64,000 nucleotides of DNA from Isoetes taiwanensis. Taxonomy: Eukaryota > Streptophyta > Lycopodiopsida > Isoetales > Isoetaceae. The position numbers and the translations under genes are program-made. Location: positions 11,154,572-11,218,571 of the forward strand of contig JAJEKV010000005.1 of the NCBI GenBank assembly GCA_021234155.1. Reading direction: 5' to 3'. Within the stretch, counting starts at the first letter, position 1, and the number at the start of each line of letters is the position of its first letter. Below are positions 1 through 11,338 of the stretch, piece after piece. The notes beneath the pieces were generated by a model, which was not told the origin of the DNA, searched no databases, and was given only the letters and a program-made list of their open reading frames with translations.

Positions 1-558
1 GGGTTAGCGCCCGAGCATGTGGATGCTACGCCCCGTGCCGATGATACCACACCTATGCCCACACCGGGCCATCATCCCGGATTGTTTGCCCACCGTGCGT
101 GTCCCGCTGGCCCCGACTGTGCCACAATGCACCAAGTAGCCCCGAACCTACGTGATTGTGGATTTGGAGGAAGCAAGTGACACCTCCCCGGGGCAGATGA
201 GGTGACCCGCTTTTGCAAGAGGTGATGCACGAAGGCAGATGGCATTCTCTGGCTCGCCGAAGTTGGAGCAAAGACGGCCCGACCGGGCCGGCCATTTACC
301 GGGTCGGGTTTGGGGATGCTTTGTCCAGGCTGCACATCCTCCGCCATGGCAATCACTTGCAAGGGACCTCCTTCTCCGTCCAGGAAGACCTTACCCCAAA
401 GACAGCTCGGGCCGACGTAAGGATGAATTGTGTCGGGTCCGCGAGGCTCGCCCGCGACCGAAGTGGGCCGTATAGAGGCGCCGTGCTATCATTCGGGATC
501 ACTGGCCACTTGATCCATGGGCAGTGGCTGTGTAGTTGATTTGACTCCGAGATCTGCT

Positions 559-752
559 AGGGCTTATGCCCTTCTGTTGTGTTTTATTGTAGTATTGTGA
601 TTTGCTACGGGGCATTGTCCCCCGAGTTCTGTGTACTGGGGCTAGTCCCCACGTTTGATTTTGGCTTCGGCCTTTTTGGTTTGGTCAAGGGGCTTGGTCT
701 CCGAGTTTCAGTCTGGGCTTTTGCCCTCTCTTTTGTATTGGGTCCCATAACC
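559..752 (+). other. Run of short hairpins in LINE 3' UTR
   Basis: Six small stem-loops follow one another: AGGGC/GCCCT at 559-572, CGGGG/CCCCG at 608-624, TGGGG/CCCCA at 637-651, GGC-TTCG-GCC near 663-672, GGGC-TTTT-GCCC at 715-726, and GGGT/ACCC near 739-752. Stems are 3-5 bp and loops are mostly 3-6 nt. They sit immediately before the 3' tail, where a LINE reverse transcriptase would engage its RNA. Confidence 0.6.
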
Positions 753-782
753 CGATTGGGTTTCGCGGATGTTAAAAATTTC

Positions 783-805
783 TTCCTTCCTTCCTTCCTT
801 CCTTC
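783..805. repeat. (TTCC)n microsatellite, LINE tail
   Basis: Five to six copies of TTCC terminate the LINE. The same tetramer, as GAAG on the plus strand, ends the minus-strand LINE at 31677. Confidence 0.85.
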
Positions 806-1597
806 TTGAGTAAATTCAGTAAGTTAAGTGGCATATAAAATTAAAGGCTTAAACCTTGTCTATTTTTATTGTGTGACAAGTTTAATGTGGAAAATGGTTA
901 TGCATTAAACAGAAGGAGAAATTCAATTTGTCAACTAAGTTGTCTAGTTGAGTGTTTGTCAAAGATCTAACAAATATTTCTTACATACTTTGCCTCCCTT
1001 CCAATATGCGCGTTGTCCATTTTGCCTTTTTGCCTGGCCTCCTTCAGTTTCTGGATTTCCTTTTGCCTCATTGTCGTTTGTGTTTTTGTTAAGTCTTTAT
1101 TTATCCATATTTTTCTCCTCGTAGCTCAGCCCTTTTTTGCAAAACTTGGGATCTGTGTTCCCTGCTGGCAAATTTAACCACAATATTTAGTAGGGTTGCC
1201 TAACCCCCCTGCCCACTTTCCTGTATTTCTAGCTATGCCACGTGTCGTGCCACGTCAGCAAAAATAGTTTTGAGCCGTCGGATTCTCTAATTTCGAATCC
1301 TAGGGCCATGAAAAATAAAAAAATCCAAGAAATTCTCTGCCGTAGTCTGGCGGGATCTCGAACTTGCGCCAAGCTTCTCTTAGCTTTTCGTCGTAAATGT
1401 GGAGAACTTCCAGAAAATTAGAATTAGAAATAGTCTGCCGGCTTCCTTCTCTTCACGGCTGCATCCTTCATCACTGGATTAAGTAGGTTGTCCCATCCTC
1501 GGTGCTCGACTTTCTTCTAGGCCACATCTACTGTAGCGGTATGCTCCTTCTTCTATCTTTCTTTTGTATTTGATATTTTTATTTTGGTTTCTTGGAG
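806..1597 (+). promoter_or_regulatory. Upstream region of MinE with ACGT-core boxes
   Basis: No gene is visible here. A CACGTG G-box core (1239-1244) and a GCCACGTCAGC element (1249-1259) lie about 10 bp apart, some 340 bp before the MinE ATG. Such cores bind plant bZIP or bHLH factors and are common upstream of light-regulated plastid genes. A GT-AG intron in the 5' UTR is possible (GGTATG near 1539 to an AG at 1594-1620). The transcription start is not determinable. Confidence 0.4.
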
Positions 1598-2182
1598 ATG
1601 ATTCAGGTTGCCTGTATGCAGATTTCAACAAGCCCTTTGCCTGCCTCCGGTGCCTCGTTTTTATTCTTGAAGCATCCTAACCTTGCAGGAGCACTAAATC
1701 TAACCTGCAATGCGAGGCGCCATAGCTGCCATGCATTTCTTAACGAATTTTCGCCGGAGTGTTTGATTCAGCCAAAGAAACAAGAGGGTTTCTTTGAGAG
1801 GCTTGGTAAGGCCTGGAATATTCTTTTCCCTTCTACTCGCACCCCTCTTAAAAGAGCGGGCTCAAATGCCGAGATTGCAAAGCAGAGGCTCAGAATGATT
1901 TTAATTGCAGATCGATGCTCTGTAAGCGATGAAGCAAAGCAGAAAATTGTGGACAATATTGTTGGGGCTCTTGCAGATTTCGTGGAAATTGAAGGGGAAG
2001 ATAATGTCCAGCTTAATGTTTCGGCCGATCCAAGTTTGGGCACCGTTTACTCTGTTACAGTTCCGATCAGAAGGGTCAAGCCTCAGTATCAGGAGTATAA
2101 GGATGAAATGGAGAGTTTTGAATACCAAATTGGAGGAGATGAGGTTAGAACTGTTGGTATCAGATTTGAGTATCCTTGTTGA
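1598..2182 (+). CDS. MINE1: Plastid division-site factor MinE
   Basis: Encodes 194 aa. Residues 1-60 are Ser/Ala-rich with few acidic residues, consistent with a plastid transit peptide. Residues 81-162 match the plant MinE domain: an Arg/Lys-rich MinD-contact helix (AEIAKQRLRMILIADR, 91-106), the SDEAKQKIV helix, the DFVEIEGEDNVQLNV strand and the SVTVPIRRVKP end. In plants MinE drives MinD/ARC11 dynamics and so positions the FtsZ ring at mid-plastid. I chose the ATG at 1598; another ATG lies at 1616 and an upstream TTG is not a likely start. The frame is intronless from the ATG to TGA at 2180-2182. Length is close to the usual 200-230 aa. It looks intact and functional, standing alone between LINE remnants. 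Confidence 0.93.
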   Translation: MIQVACMQISTSPLPASGASFLFLKHPNLAGALNLTCNARRHSCHAFLNEFSPECLIQPKKQEGFFERLGKAWNILFPSTRTPLKRAGSNAEIAKQRLRMILIADRCSVSDEAKQKIVDNIVGALADFVEIEGEDNVQLNVSADPSLGTVYSVTVPIRRVKPQYQEYKDEMESFEYQIGGDEVRTVGIRFEYPC

Positions 2183-2671
2183 AGCTTGAAATGCCCAGCA
2201 TATTATTCTGTTTCATTGATTCATATAACAACTGGTAATGGACTTCAGCGCAGCGCTGAAGATTACCTTATTGTACAATTGTATTACAGCCTTCTAAGCT
2301 ATTTTTTTTTCCTATGCCCCAATTTGTAATTGTTGCTATTACTCTTGTATTTACCATTGTTTTATTTGGCAAAATCTCCCTTAATTTTCTAGATCCTTTG
2401 TAGTTCTCTCTTGCTAAGTGCAACATAACTAACATACAAATTGAACGCTTAGTCCAAACACAATAAGCTACAAGTCCATTGCACCTAGCCAACAATACCA
2501 ATGTATGCCCTATACATATGAAGACTAAAAACATTGAACAATGTTGACCAACAACAATGCAATTCTTAAATCTCCGTATTATTTCTTAATGGAATTCAAG
2601 CCTTTGAAGGCATACTAGTACGCCCTAACATAACAAAAAAAACCTTAAGAAGGTTGCCGCCGAAATTCAAA
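2183..2671. other. MinE 3' flank, no further gene seen
   Basis: AT-rich sequence that should contain the MinE 3' UTR. No convincing second gene or RNA. Confidence 0.5.
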
Positions 2672-3173
2672 TTACCACGAAAAAAAACCAACGCGAACCC
2701 AACTGCCTAGCCTTCTTCCCAACCCTGCAGTTCTGTTAGTTCTCCCTTTTTCGGATGGTCGACCTACTCGAAAGGCATCAATCATACCAGGTTCCTGAAT
2801 GTGGAGCTTCTCAATCAGAATTCTTTGAGCCTCTTCCCTTGTATTTTCGTGGTTCCTTTCTGGTATTCCCACAAACCTCAAATTTAGTGCTTTTTGCTAC
2901 TGTTCTTGCTGTTCCATGACACTGTCCATTCTATCGTTGATTTGTTAGGCTTATTTCAGATCGTGGGTCTGTCTTTGATTCAGCAACATGAGGATTTGTT
3001 GGACTTATTTCAGAATCCGGGAGAACTTGAGGACCATTATTGGTCTGAGCCATTGATACAGATGGCATAAGTGGACTCTGACCTGCATTTCCAGATTGCC
3101 CCATCCCATTCCAGATTGAAGTCGCTGCCAAGTTACCTTGAGAAGACTTTGTCTCTAAAGACAGCATCTTCAC
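2672..3173 (-). pseudogene. LINE ORF1-like fragment
   Basis: Read on the minus strand, 2881-2700 gives a block beginning LRFVGIPERNHENTREEAQR and continuing to AFRVGRPSEKGR. This is the classic C-terminal region of L1-type ORF1 (the RNA-binding chaperone of LINEs). Upstream in the same frame is an MEQQEQ stretch interrupted by a TAG near 2897, and a frameshift near 2935 joins it to a Ser/Gln/Pro-rich N-terminal piece (3173-2931) with a short internal repeat. Nothing of the C-terminal RNA-binding end follows. A decayed, truncated copy. Confidence 0.65.
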
Positions 3174-5032
3174 GGAGATCTTTATCAGATAATCTTGCTG
3201 TTAACCATAAAAACATCACCCGTCATGTTTAAATTTCCATAAGCAGGATACTTATTTTCATATATATGCTTCACATGTGATGTTATACAAAGCAACCTGA
3301 GGAATTTACATAGCGCTAGCCTATGTGAACGAAAATAGAGGATGACTCATATGTAGAATAGGCATTCTAGTTCAGTACAATAAGTATCCAGAGACGACCT
3401 GTATTATGGTTATGTTTCGCCATGTGAGCTCACAGATAGTATATGGCTGGAATGGGATATGTAGCAACCTAGGACTTGGTAGATTGGATAGCCTATTCAT
3501 CTGTTGCCATGAATTATAAGACTGGGACTGAGGGTCTGCTTGTAGATGAATTGCTCAATGAAGGTGGCAAGACTAAAACCCGTTCATGAACAACTTTGTT
3601 CGATGTGTCTCTAACCGTCCCTGAGATAAGGCTTTAAATATATCCCGTTAATCTAAAATATAGAAAAGATGCAAGAAAGAGATGGAAAACTTGACATGCC
3701 AGTCATAATTACTCTAGTACTGCTTACACGTAATTGGAAGAGGATTGAAAGAGATGATGCTAAAAGTAGACTGGTGTATTTTGGCTCAAGCCAAAAATAG
3801 AGCCAATGCCAGGATTAGGACAAGAGCCAGATTTAAAATCATACTGGGCTATATAATGGATGCTGATCAAAGCAACCATGATCATCTGCTCGGATGAGAA
3901 TTAAAGGCAAAATCCCTTGGATTTTTTGCTAACCTTTTGGGGTTGTCAATGCGTGGTCGGGTAATTTACTTCTAAGCTCTTGTTGTTTGTTTGGGACCAA
4001 GACCTACTTTTTGTAATCTTCTTAAAGTCTTGTGGTCAATCTTGTACACATCCATACCATCTTAGACCTTTGCCCGGCCTGAGATCTTACTGACGTAACA
4101 CATAAATGCCTAGGTGAAGCAACAAACCTGGTCGCTTGCTGTCTGAAATATCTTTTCTTCAAACCGCCAGGCAATTTTAAGCAGCTCACTCATTCCATCT
4201 TGGCCAGTAATTGCCATGTATTTTTGCAACGTATCCATTCTGCCAGGACAATCAAATGAAACTTATCTAAGAAACACCGTCTTCTTAATCTGCAACCTAC
4301 CTACTTATAAACCTTTTTGTGGTGAAACCAAGAAAGCATTTTTTATAATTGCAGGGCACGGTCCACAGCCAAAACATTCCAATGGTTTAAGCACATTTCC
4401 AAAACATAATAACCCCTAGGAAAATGGATTATTTACTAACGATGACCAGATAAAAGAGACGTCTGTATCAACAAAGATGTTGGTTCCAAATTTATTGCTT
4501 TCGAGGTCCGTAGAATGAACTTGCTCATATGAATTCTCAATTGCTAACTAAATTTATAAAAGCAAAAACACTTTAATCCGATCCCTAATGACTCAACAAT
4601 TAGGACAGATTGAACAGCACTCACATTCTTTCGACAATCTTCTGCCGAGAATCTTGAGTCAACATGCTTCTCCAATTGTTATTTTCAGACCCAGAAACGC
4701 TTACGAGAAATATCAAGGAGATAAAAACAAAATGGAATTGCTCGAATTTGATAAAAGGGCAAATTCTGACTAAGCGATTAAAGGAACGGCGAGAATGATT
4801 GGAAATCTATGATGAAAACCTAGTAAAGGCCCCATCAGGTCGCCTAGCGGCCTCTCAGCTGCGACAGTGCAAAAGACTCCCTCCCTTTTCTGGAGAAATG
4901 GGGGACGGCTACGATCAGACTGTGGTCCTGATGCACGATTAACACGTTGATTAGTTTAGTTTTTTGGCGGACGTGGATTGCTTACGTGGACAAGGAATAT
5001 TCTCAAGGGTTAATATGCTCAAAGCATCTCGA
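3174..5032. other. Intergenic, no gene recognised
   Basis: AT-rich sequence with only short random frames on both strands. No domains, repeats or RNA genes that I can support. Confidence 0.5.
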
Positions 5033-5241
5033 AGTGTTGGGCAAACGTTTTAGGTCCCACCGAAAAATTTCCTAGCATTACTTTGACCCGTCGGATATCT
5101 TATATTTAGAGCTGGAAATTTCCATTGTCTTAATAGAAAACTATAAGAAACTTATCAGAAAAATTCCTACAATACACTAACAAAAAAATTTGCAATTTCA
5201 ATCGGTTGGTTTATAGTGTTCCCCGGACTTTGCCCAACACT
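5033..5241. mobile_element. 209-bp hAT-like MITE
   Basis: The ends form a 13-bp perfect terminal inverted repeat, AGTGTTGGGCAAA (left 5033-5045, right 5229-5241). The flanks are CATCTCGA (5025-5032) and GATCTCGA (5242-5249), an 8-bp target duplication with one mismatch. An 8-bp TSD with an AGTGTT-type TIR points to the hAT superfamily. There is no coding capacity. Confidence 0.7.
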
Positions 5242-5382
5242 GATCTCGACAATGCCAAATCTTCTCATCCTGATTTCATAGTAACTATCTAGGCAAAAGG
5301 GCACTTCAACAATGCGTGCACACAAACCACTTGGGCAACTTTACGTTCCAATTGTTGTATGCAACGTGAACATTTAGGGTCC

Positions 5383-6065
5383 TAGATTTTGAAAATGGAG
5401 GTTCACCTGGTTTGCAGGTCTCATGACTCTCGTTTGCAGGTGGGACTCTTGGTTTGCAGGTTAGCCCCGGAGCGGGTCACCTTGGTGTTAGCTTCGGGAG
5501 TGGGTCACCTCCATTCCGGGTTTGCCCTAGATTTTGAAAATGGAGGTTCACCTGGTTTGCAGGTCTCATGACTCTCGTTTGCAGGTGGGACTCTTGGTTT
5601 GCAGGTTAGCCCCGGAGCGGGTCACCTTGGTGTTAGCTTCGGGAGTGGGTCACCTCCATTCCTGGTTTGCCCTAGATTTTGAAAATGGAGGTTCACCTGG
5701 TTTGCAGGTCTCATGACTCTCGTTTGCAGGTGGGACTCTTGGTTTGCAGGTTAGCCCCGGAGCGGGTCACCTTGGTGTTAGCTTCGGGAGCGGGTCACCT
5801 CCATTCCTGGTTTGCAAATGGGGGAGCGAGTCACCCTGGTGTTAGCTTCGGGAGCGGGTCACCTCCATTCCTGGTTTGCAAATGGGGTCCTGCAATCAAC
5901 ATTAGCCGGGAGCAGCGGGACTCTTGGTTTGCAGGTTAGCTCTGGGAGCGGGTCACCCTGGTGCTAGCTTCGAGAGTAGGTCACCTTCATTCTTGGTTTG
6001 CAAATGGGATTTTGCAATCAGTGTTAGCCGGAGTGGATCACCTGTAAATCGAGAATGGAGGGCCG
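5383..6065. repeat. 145-bp minisatellite, 3 full units plus variants
   Basis: Three near-identical 145-bp units start near 5383, 5528 and 5673. Degenerate partial units follow to about 6065, keeping the submotifs GGTTTGCAGGT, AGCGGGTCACC and CCATTCCTGG. Because 145 is not a multiple of three, the short open frames repeated in each unit drift between frames and are not genes. Confidence 0.9.
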
Positions 6066-6210
6066 ATCTCCATTCCCCTATAGCAGTTGGAAAATCTTTT
6101 CCGGTGTAAATCTGGTGTTGTACAATCCTTCAAGAAACATGTTCATGGAGGACCAATCTCCATTACCCTACGGCATTGGAAAATCTTTCTTAGTGTAAAT
6201 CTAGCAAGGT

Positions 6211-6357
6211 GCAATGCTTAAAATCACATTTTCTTGGATGAACCATTTTTTTGCAGGAGTAATGCTTAAAATCACATTTTCTTGGATGAACTGCTTTTTT
6301 GCAAAAGTAAGCAATGCTTCAAAAAACATATTTTGGATGAACCGCTTTTTGGCAAAA
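6211..6357. repeat. About 48-bp tandem repeat, 3 copies
   Basis: Three successive units share the order AATGCTTAAAATCACATTTT, TCTTGGATGAAC, then a T-run and GCA. The third is more diverged. Complementary short open frames on both strands are by-products. Confidence 0.8.
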
Positions 6358-6537
6358 GGAAGGAAACAGATCTGCAAGCAAATATTTGTTGTCTTGCATA
6401 GGTTTAAAAAGCATAAATCTTCTAGCTTCATCTGAAAAGCTATTCAAATAGATCCATTGATCTTCAGCTGCAATAATGCAAGGGGGTGCACATTTGTAGT
6501 GCGCAAATAACATCAACAAATACTTTTATAGATTTTT

Positions 6538-6625
6538 GGGTTGCCCCTAGGGGCAATCCCTTGTTTATGTGGGTTTTTGGCATATTCATGGTATATGCTA
6601 GCATATACCTAGAATATGCCAAAAA
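6538..6625. repeat. Foldback: two adjacent palindromes
   Basis: The core TTGCCCCTAGGGGCAA near 6541-6556 is perfectly palindromic. It is followed at 6574-6625 by a 52-nt inverted repeat: outer arms TTTTTGGCATATTC and complement, a 2-bp mismatch, then inner arms GGTATATGC / GCATATACC around TA. Possibly the core of a foldback transposon; no TSD was found. Confidence 0.7.
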
Positions 6626-6949
6626 TCGCTAAAACCCTTGTAAAAGTTTGTAAATGTTAGGTCATCCCCACATTTGCCGCGGGCTGCTGTGCATACCGCT
6701 ACTTAGGAAGTTTGGATGCCGACGTGAGGATGGAGGATTGCTTTCGGCCGAGGACCTTTCGTGCTATGTTCTCATACGATCCAGACAAGTTTGTATCTCG
6801 AGCTTTGTCTGTTTCCTTAAAATTTTCTAAGGCAAGTTCTATGTTTTGGATCTTCTCACCTGGACCCAGTCTTTATTGTTTTGTCTGTATTGGAAGCTCG
6901 GGGCTCTGCAGGATGCTCATTTAGTCTTTGATACTATGTGCCCGATTGC

Positions 6950-9245
6950 AGGACTGCCATGATTGCAGGTTGTGTGAACACCGGCCATGAGAGAGAGGCT
7001 CTTCAACTGTTTTATGGAATGCAATTGGAAGGACTAAAACCAGATAAAGTTGTCTTTGTAATTATTCTCAAAGCTTGCTCGCTTTTAATGCCTTTCGGGG
7101 AAGGGTAAGTCCATCCATTGTGCTATTATTGGTGCTTTGGGTTTGGCCCGATAACGGCGTGGCTTGTGCACTTACCATCATGTATTCAAAATGTGGAAGC
7201 ATGCAAGATATTTGGAATGTTTTCAACAAAGCATTTCTCCTAGGAGCAAGATAATATGGAATATCATAATATCTACGGTTTGCCTTCATGGACACGGCAA
7301 GAAAGCTTTCCAACTTTTTCAGCTAATGCAGGAGGGAGTAAGTCAAAATGAGATTACGTATACCAGCATTTTTAATGCATTTTTGTCTCCTACATCTCTA
7401 GCGGGGGATACACTCTTCCATGCTCCGCGTTATCCATGCCAAAATTGTTCAGGTGTAATACTTGCCAATGCCATTATACATAGTACATATGTATTGCAAG
7501 TGTGGGTATATAGAGTAGGCAAGGAGCATCTTTCACAAAATGGAGGAACAAGATGTGGTGTCATGGACAACAATGATTCTTGCATTTGTTCAAAGATGAT
7601 TGCGCAAGGAGGCACTTAAACTCTTCAAACAAATGCGGATGACATCTCAGTAATTCCTATTGAAAAGACCGTTGTTGCCCGTCCTTTTCGTGCATGTGCC
7701 ATTTTGACATCGTCGTCTTGGGCAAACCGATCCACGATACATAATCTTTAATGGATTAGAGTCGGATGTTGTGGTAGGAAATGCTTTGCTAAATATGTAC
7801 TGATAGGAGTGGAAGTCCGTGGGAATCTCAAAACATGATTGTAAGAATGCAAAGGAGAGATGCCATATCATGGAACACTCATTATTCAAGCATCGCCAAA
7901 GCAAAAGCATGATAATGATGCACTCCTACTATTGGACACATGCTTTGTGAAGGGACGAAGCCCAACATATCCATAATTATTGCCATTCTTAGGGCATGCT
8001 CAAGCTTTGACAAGATTAGGTACAGGTAAGTTTGTTCATTCCATTATATTGAAACAGGGATTGGGTTCAGAAAATGCGGTAGCATCTGCCATGCTGAACA
8101 TATATAGTACTTGTGGTAGTCTGGAGGACCTCTTGAGCACGTTTGATGTAATTCCTCAACAAACAGTTTCTTTGTGGAACAACGTAATCGCTGCATATGG
8201 GAAACATGGTTCTAACAGAGAGTTCTTTCAAGTATTTCAACAAGATTAAGCGCCGCCAGATAGAACCAAGTGATGTTAGCTTTGTAGTTATTCTTGATGC
8301 ATGTGTCTTTTTAGAAGATTTACCTACGGGTAAGTTTATTCATGGTCACTTACTTGCAACTGGTTTTGAGTCACATGTTATTATAGAAAATGCTTTGTTA
8401 AATATGTATGCAAAATGTTCAGGTCTACATGATGCATGTAAAATTTTTAATCAAATGCTTTATGAGCATGTGGTGGCATGGACAACCATGATTGGATCAT
8501 ATGCTGAAAGTGGACATGTCAGAGAGGCATGCCGAATGTTTCAGCAAATGAAGCAGAATTATATACGGCCAAATAATGTCACATTCATCAATATCCTTAA
8601 AGTATGTTCTTGTCCTGCAAACCTTTCAAGGGTTAGAGCAATACATGCATGCATTATTAAGCACAATTTTGATTTAGACTCTTGTTTGGTGACTGCACTT
8701 CTTACTGGCTATGCAAATTGTGGGAGTGCAGGTGATGCACATCAGGTGTTTGAGGCCTTAGATTTTCTAACGATTTCTTCATGGAATGCCATGATTGGGG
8801 CTTGTGCCCAATGCGGATACTATAGGTGTGCTTTTAAGCTCTTTCAGGTGTTGCAAGTTGGAAAGTTAATTCCAAATATCATCACCTATGTAAGCACTTT
8901 AAATGCTTGTTATAGTCGTAATATTTTGGCACAAGGGAAATGGGTACATGCAGGTATTATTTGTAGTGAGATTCAATCAGATATAATAGTGAGAGCATTA
9001 AAATGCTCTCATCAATATGTATGGGAAGTGTTGTAGTTTGGACGAGGCAGATAAAGTTTTTGAAATGGCCATCGAAGATGGTATGGTATCCTGTTATTAT
9101 TGCATACAACCAAGAGGGATATGAGAAATATGTTTTCATGCCATTTTGGAGTATGCATGTCCAAGACATCCAAGCCAATGAAATAACATTTACCAGTGTT
9201 CTAAATGCATGCAGTAGTCAAGAAAATCTTGCAAGATATATTTGA
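6950..9245 (+). pseudogene. PPR (PLS-type) protein pseudogene
   Basis: Pentatricopeptide motifs run in tandem but jump between frames. At 6955-7080 a motif begins AMIAGCVNTGHEREALQLF, then PDKVVFVIILKAC. Around 7470-7620 there is MEEQDVVSWTTMI with ALKLFKQM. At 7980-8249 there are IHS, NIYSTCGS and WNNVIAAYGKHG motifs. At 8197-9036 a 279-codon open stretch carries about eight motifs (MYAKC, VVAWTTMIGSYAESGHV, PNNVTFINILKVC, SSWNAMIGACAQCG). At 9003-9245 MYGKC, DEADKVFEMA and FTSVLNACS appear, again shifted. At least four frameshifts and several stops separate these blocks. Intact relatives edit or process organelle RNA. No E or DYW domain is attached here; a separate E-domain remnant lies at 61.4 kb. 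Confidence 0.85.
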
Positions 9246-10602
9246 TTTCCTCCAATGTGGCAAGTCTTAAATGCATAGGGTGGCATCTGTCTATTGCTAA
9301 GTCCACCTTTATGATTACCATTTTGCCGGTTTATCAATTAGTGGCCATCACATGCATGAACTAATAGAAGTTTAGCCCAGTCGTGTAGGATTTAATGCTA
9401 TCATATGAGAAACATTTGGTTATGGTCTAATTGGTACTCTGAAATGCCTTATGAAACATTTAATACCGAGGATTTGTGCCAAAAAAATGACATCAGTTTG
9501 GGTTTGTTGTTGATAAAAAATAATGTCACAAGTAATGGTGTTCAACTTTTATGTAAACTCTTAATTCATGCATGACCTAATAGCCCTTGGTCAAAATGCA
9601 TCTCAAGACATGAACTACACATGACATTATCGAGTCAAACATATTGAAATGAGAAATATAGCCAAGGTTGTGTGTGGAATTCAGGGCCATACATGTTGTA
9701 GGGTTGGATAACAAAACAATTAACGAGACAAATGCACCACATAAAGTTGTTTTTTTTAAGCTAATTCTTATCGTCCCCCAACAATCAAACATCTATATCA
9801 TCATGACCACAATCACAACCCATAACTATCTATACAGATCCAATATAATGTACCTACGTATATCCAAATTCTTTTGCAAGATTTATAATACATCACAACA
9901 GTGCTAGAATCACATGAACATCCAAAATTTCATATCCAACACACTTTGGAATAAAACTTTGCACTCATATTTTTAAACAGTTATCTGGGTGAGTGGCCAA
10001 GTAAGCAGAATATTAGTGCGCAACACCGAGCCCATGTTTACTAGGGTTAAAACTCATCTGTATTAGAATATGTAACGGAACCCATTTTAGGATCTACGAA
10101 TTGTTTCCTCCTGAGGCGCTATTTGATTCCATTATATGAGCTTACCTTTGAGATGAGCTGCCTCACGTGCTTGATAGTCGTGGAACATCGTGAGCAGTTC
10201 AAATCAATGACTCGCACGTGCATTCCACTTTTACCCCTACTAAGATGTTATCTGTAGGAGAAGTGAAGATATCACGGGAGCATCCGACAAAGTAACATTA
10301 GATCCTTGGTGATGTGCTCTATGTGGAGATGTATAATTAGAATTCCATCATGAACTAAAGTATGCCAATGAACCAAGATAGAATTTTGTGTTATGCTTTT
10401 GCAATCCTTGTTCCATGATAAGGACCAAAGATTTCTTCAAGCCCATCTTCATAAAGTCATAGTATCAAGTATTGTATTGTTTTGAAGTAGCAATTTTGAT
10501 TGCTTGTAAAAACATGACTTTCGAAGTATGATTTAAGCCACTTCACCCTCGGGATACGGAGGGCAACCCTCCGTGCGCAGCACCTTGTTTATATTAGCAT
10601 TT
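9246..10602. other. Intergenic, no gene recognised
   Basis: AT-rich; only short random frames. It may contain decayed PPR 3' sequence, but no motif is recognisable. Confidence 0.5.
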
Positions 10603-10610
10603 GCTTGTAT

Positions 10611-11329
10611 AGAATAGAATAGAATAGAATAGAATATACATTAATGTCCCTCAGGCCGTGAGGCCCCCGGACTTGTGTAGCATCCTGCGAGCTCCCAAAA
10701 GGTGCTGCCAACAAACAGACGCATAGGTTTATATAGCCATCTAGCGGGCTTCTCTTGTTCTTTGTAATACCCGCATCGTGCTTATAGCTGGCTTCTTGGC
10801 CATACACAATGCATCGTTATAAACAGTTTTGAACTGTACTTTGTGGGCCTCTCTGATTCGCCTCAACAGTGCTTCTCAGATTATTAGCCCTCTCTCTTTG
10901 TGCACCCCCCGGTGTCTTATTATCATCTCTTTTATAGCTTTCGCCACATCTTCTTTGTCCATCAGTGCTGGGAGTGGGAGATCCCACCTGACCTTGTTAA
11001 ATTTGGACCTTATATCTGTGTAGACCAGGCATTCCTTGACCATATGTGCTTCGTCTTCTATTTTTCCTGAGTCACATAGTTGACATATTCGCTCTGCTCT
11101 ATCTATTTTTCTCCATCTACCTTTCTCAATTCGGAGGTCGTGGCTCCCCATTCTGAACCTAGCCAGCGTTCCTCTGTTGCTCCTATTCAACATGTTGCTT
11201 TTGTATGTGATATGTCCTATCTGTCCCCCTGGATTGAAGGCTCCCAATAGCCAGTCTGCTTTAGGCCCTGTGTGATGTGCTAGCCAGCTCCTCATTGCCC
11301 TGCTTGTCCATTCTTCGTCCCATCCATCC
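10611..11329 (-). mobile_element. 5'-truncated LINE with (AGAAT)n tail and TSD
   Basis: The insertion is flanked by a 9-bp direct repeat, GCTTGTATA (10603-10611 and 11330-11338). The 3' end, on the left because the element is on the minus strand, is a run of five AGAAT units (10611-10635). The minus frame 11329-10876 encodes the ORF2 C-terminus: WTSRAMRSWLAHHTG, GTLARFRMGSHDLRIEKGRW, and the CCHC-type motif CQLC-x9-H-x4-C within ICQLCDSGKIEDEAHMVKEC. This is the zinc-binding tail typical of plant LINE reverse transcriptases. Target-primed insertion with 5' truncation explains the structure. The ORF2 tail is uninterrupted, so the copy is fairly young. Confidence 0.88.
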
Positions 11330-11338
11330 GCTTGTATA

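Larger units (their letters stand above)
1..805 (+). mobile_element. LINE 3' portion with (TTCC)n tail
   Basis: The last 70 bases before the tail (about 735-782) match the 3' ends of the LINEs on the minus strand at 29.5 and 31.7 kb: a GGGTCCCATA motif, then an ACCGATTGG-type stretch, then a short tandem-repeat tail. Here the tail is (TTCC)n at 783-805. The upstream 1-540 is GC-rich with only short broken frames, as expected for a decayed ORF2 C-terminus. The 5' limit lies outside the window. The family match is seen directly; coding identity of the first 500 bases is inference. Confidence 0.6.

Noticed and set aside
1592-1597. TTG as MinE start
   Set aside because: An in-frame ATG lies two codons later; non-ATG initiation is not expected for a plant nuclear gene.
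5389-5939. Three 60-86 codon open frames with the same translation
   Set aside because: They are the 145-bp minisatellite read through; the period is not a multiple of three.
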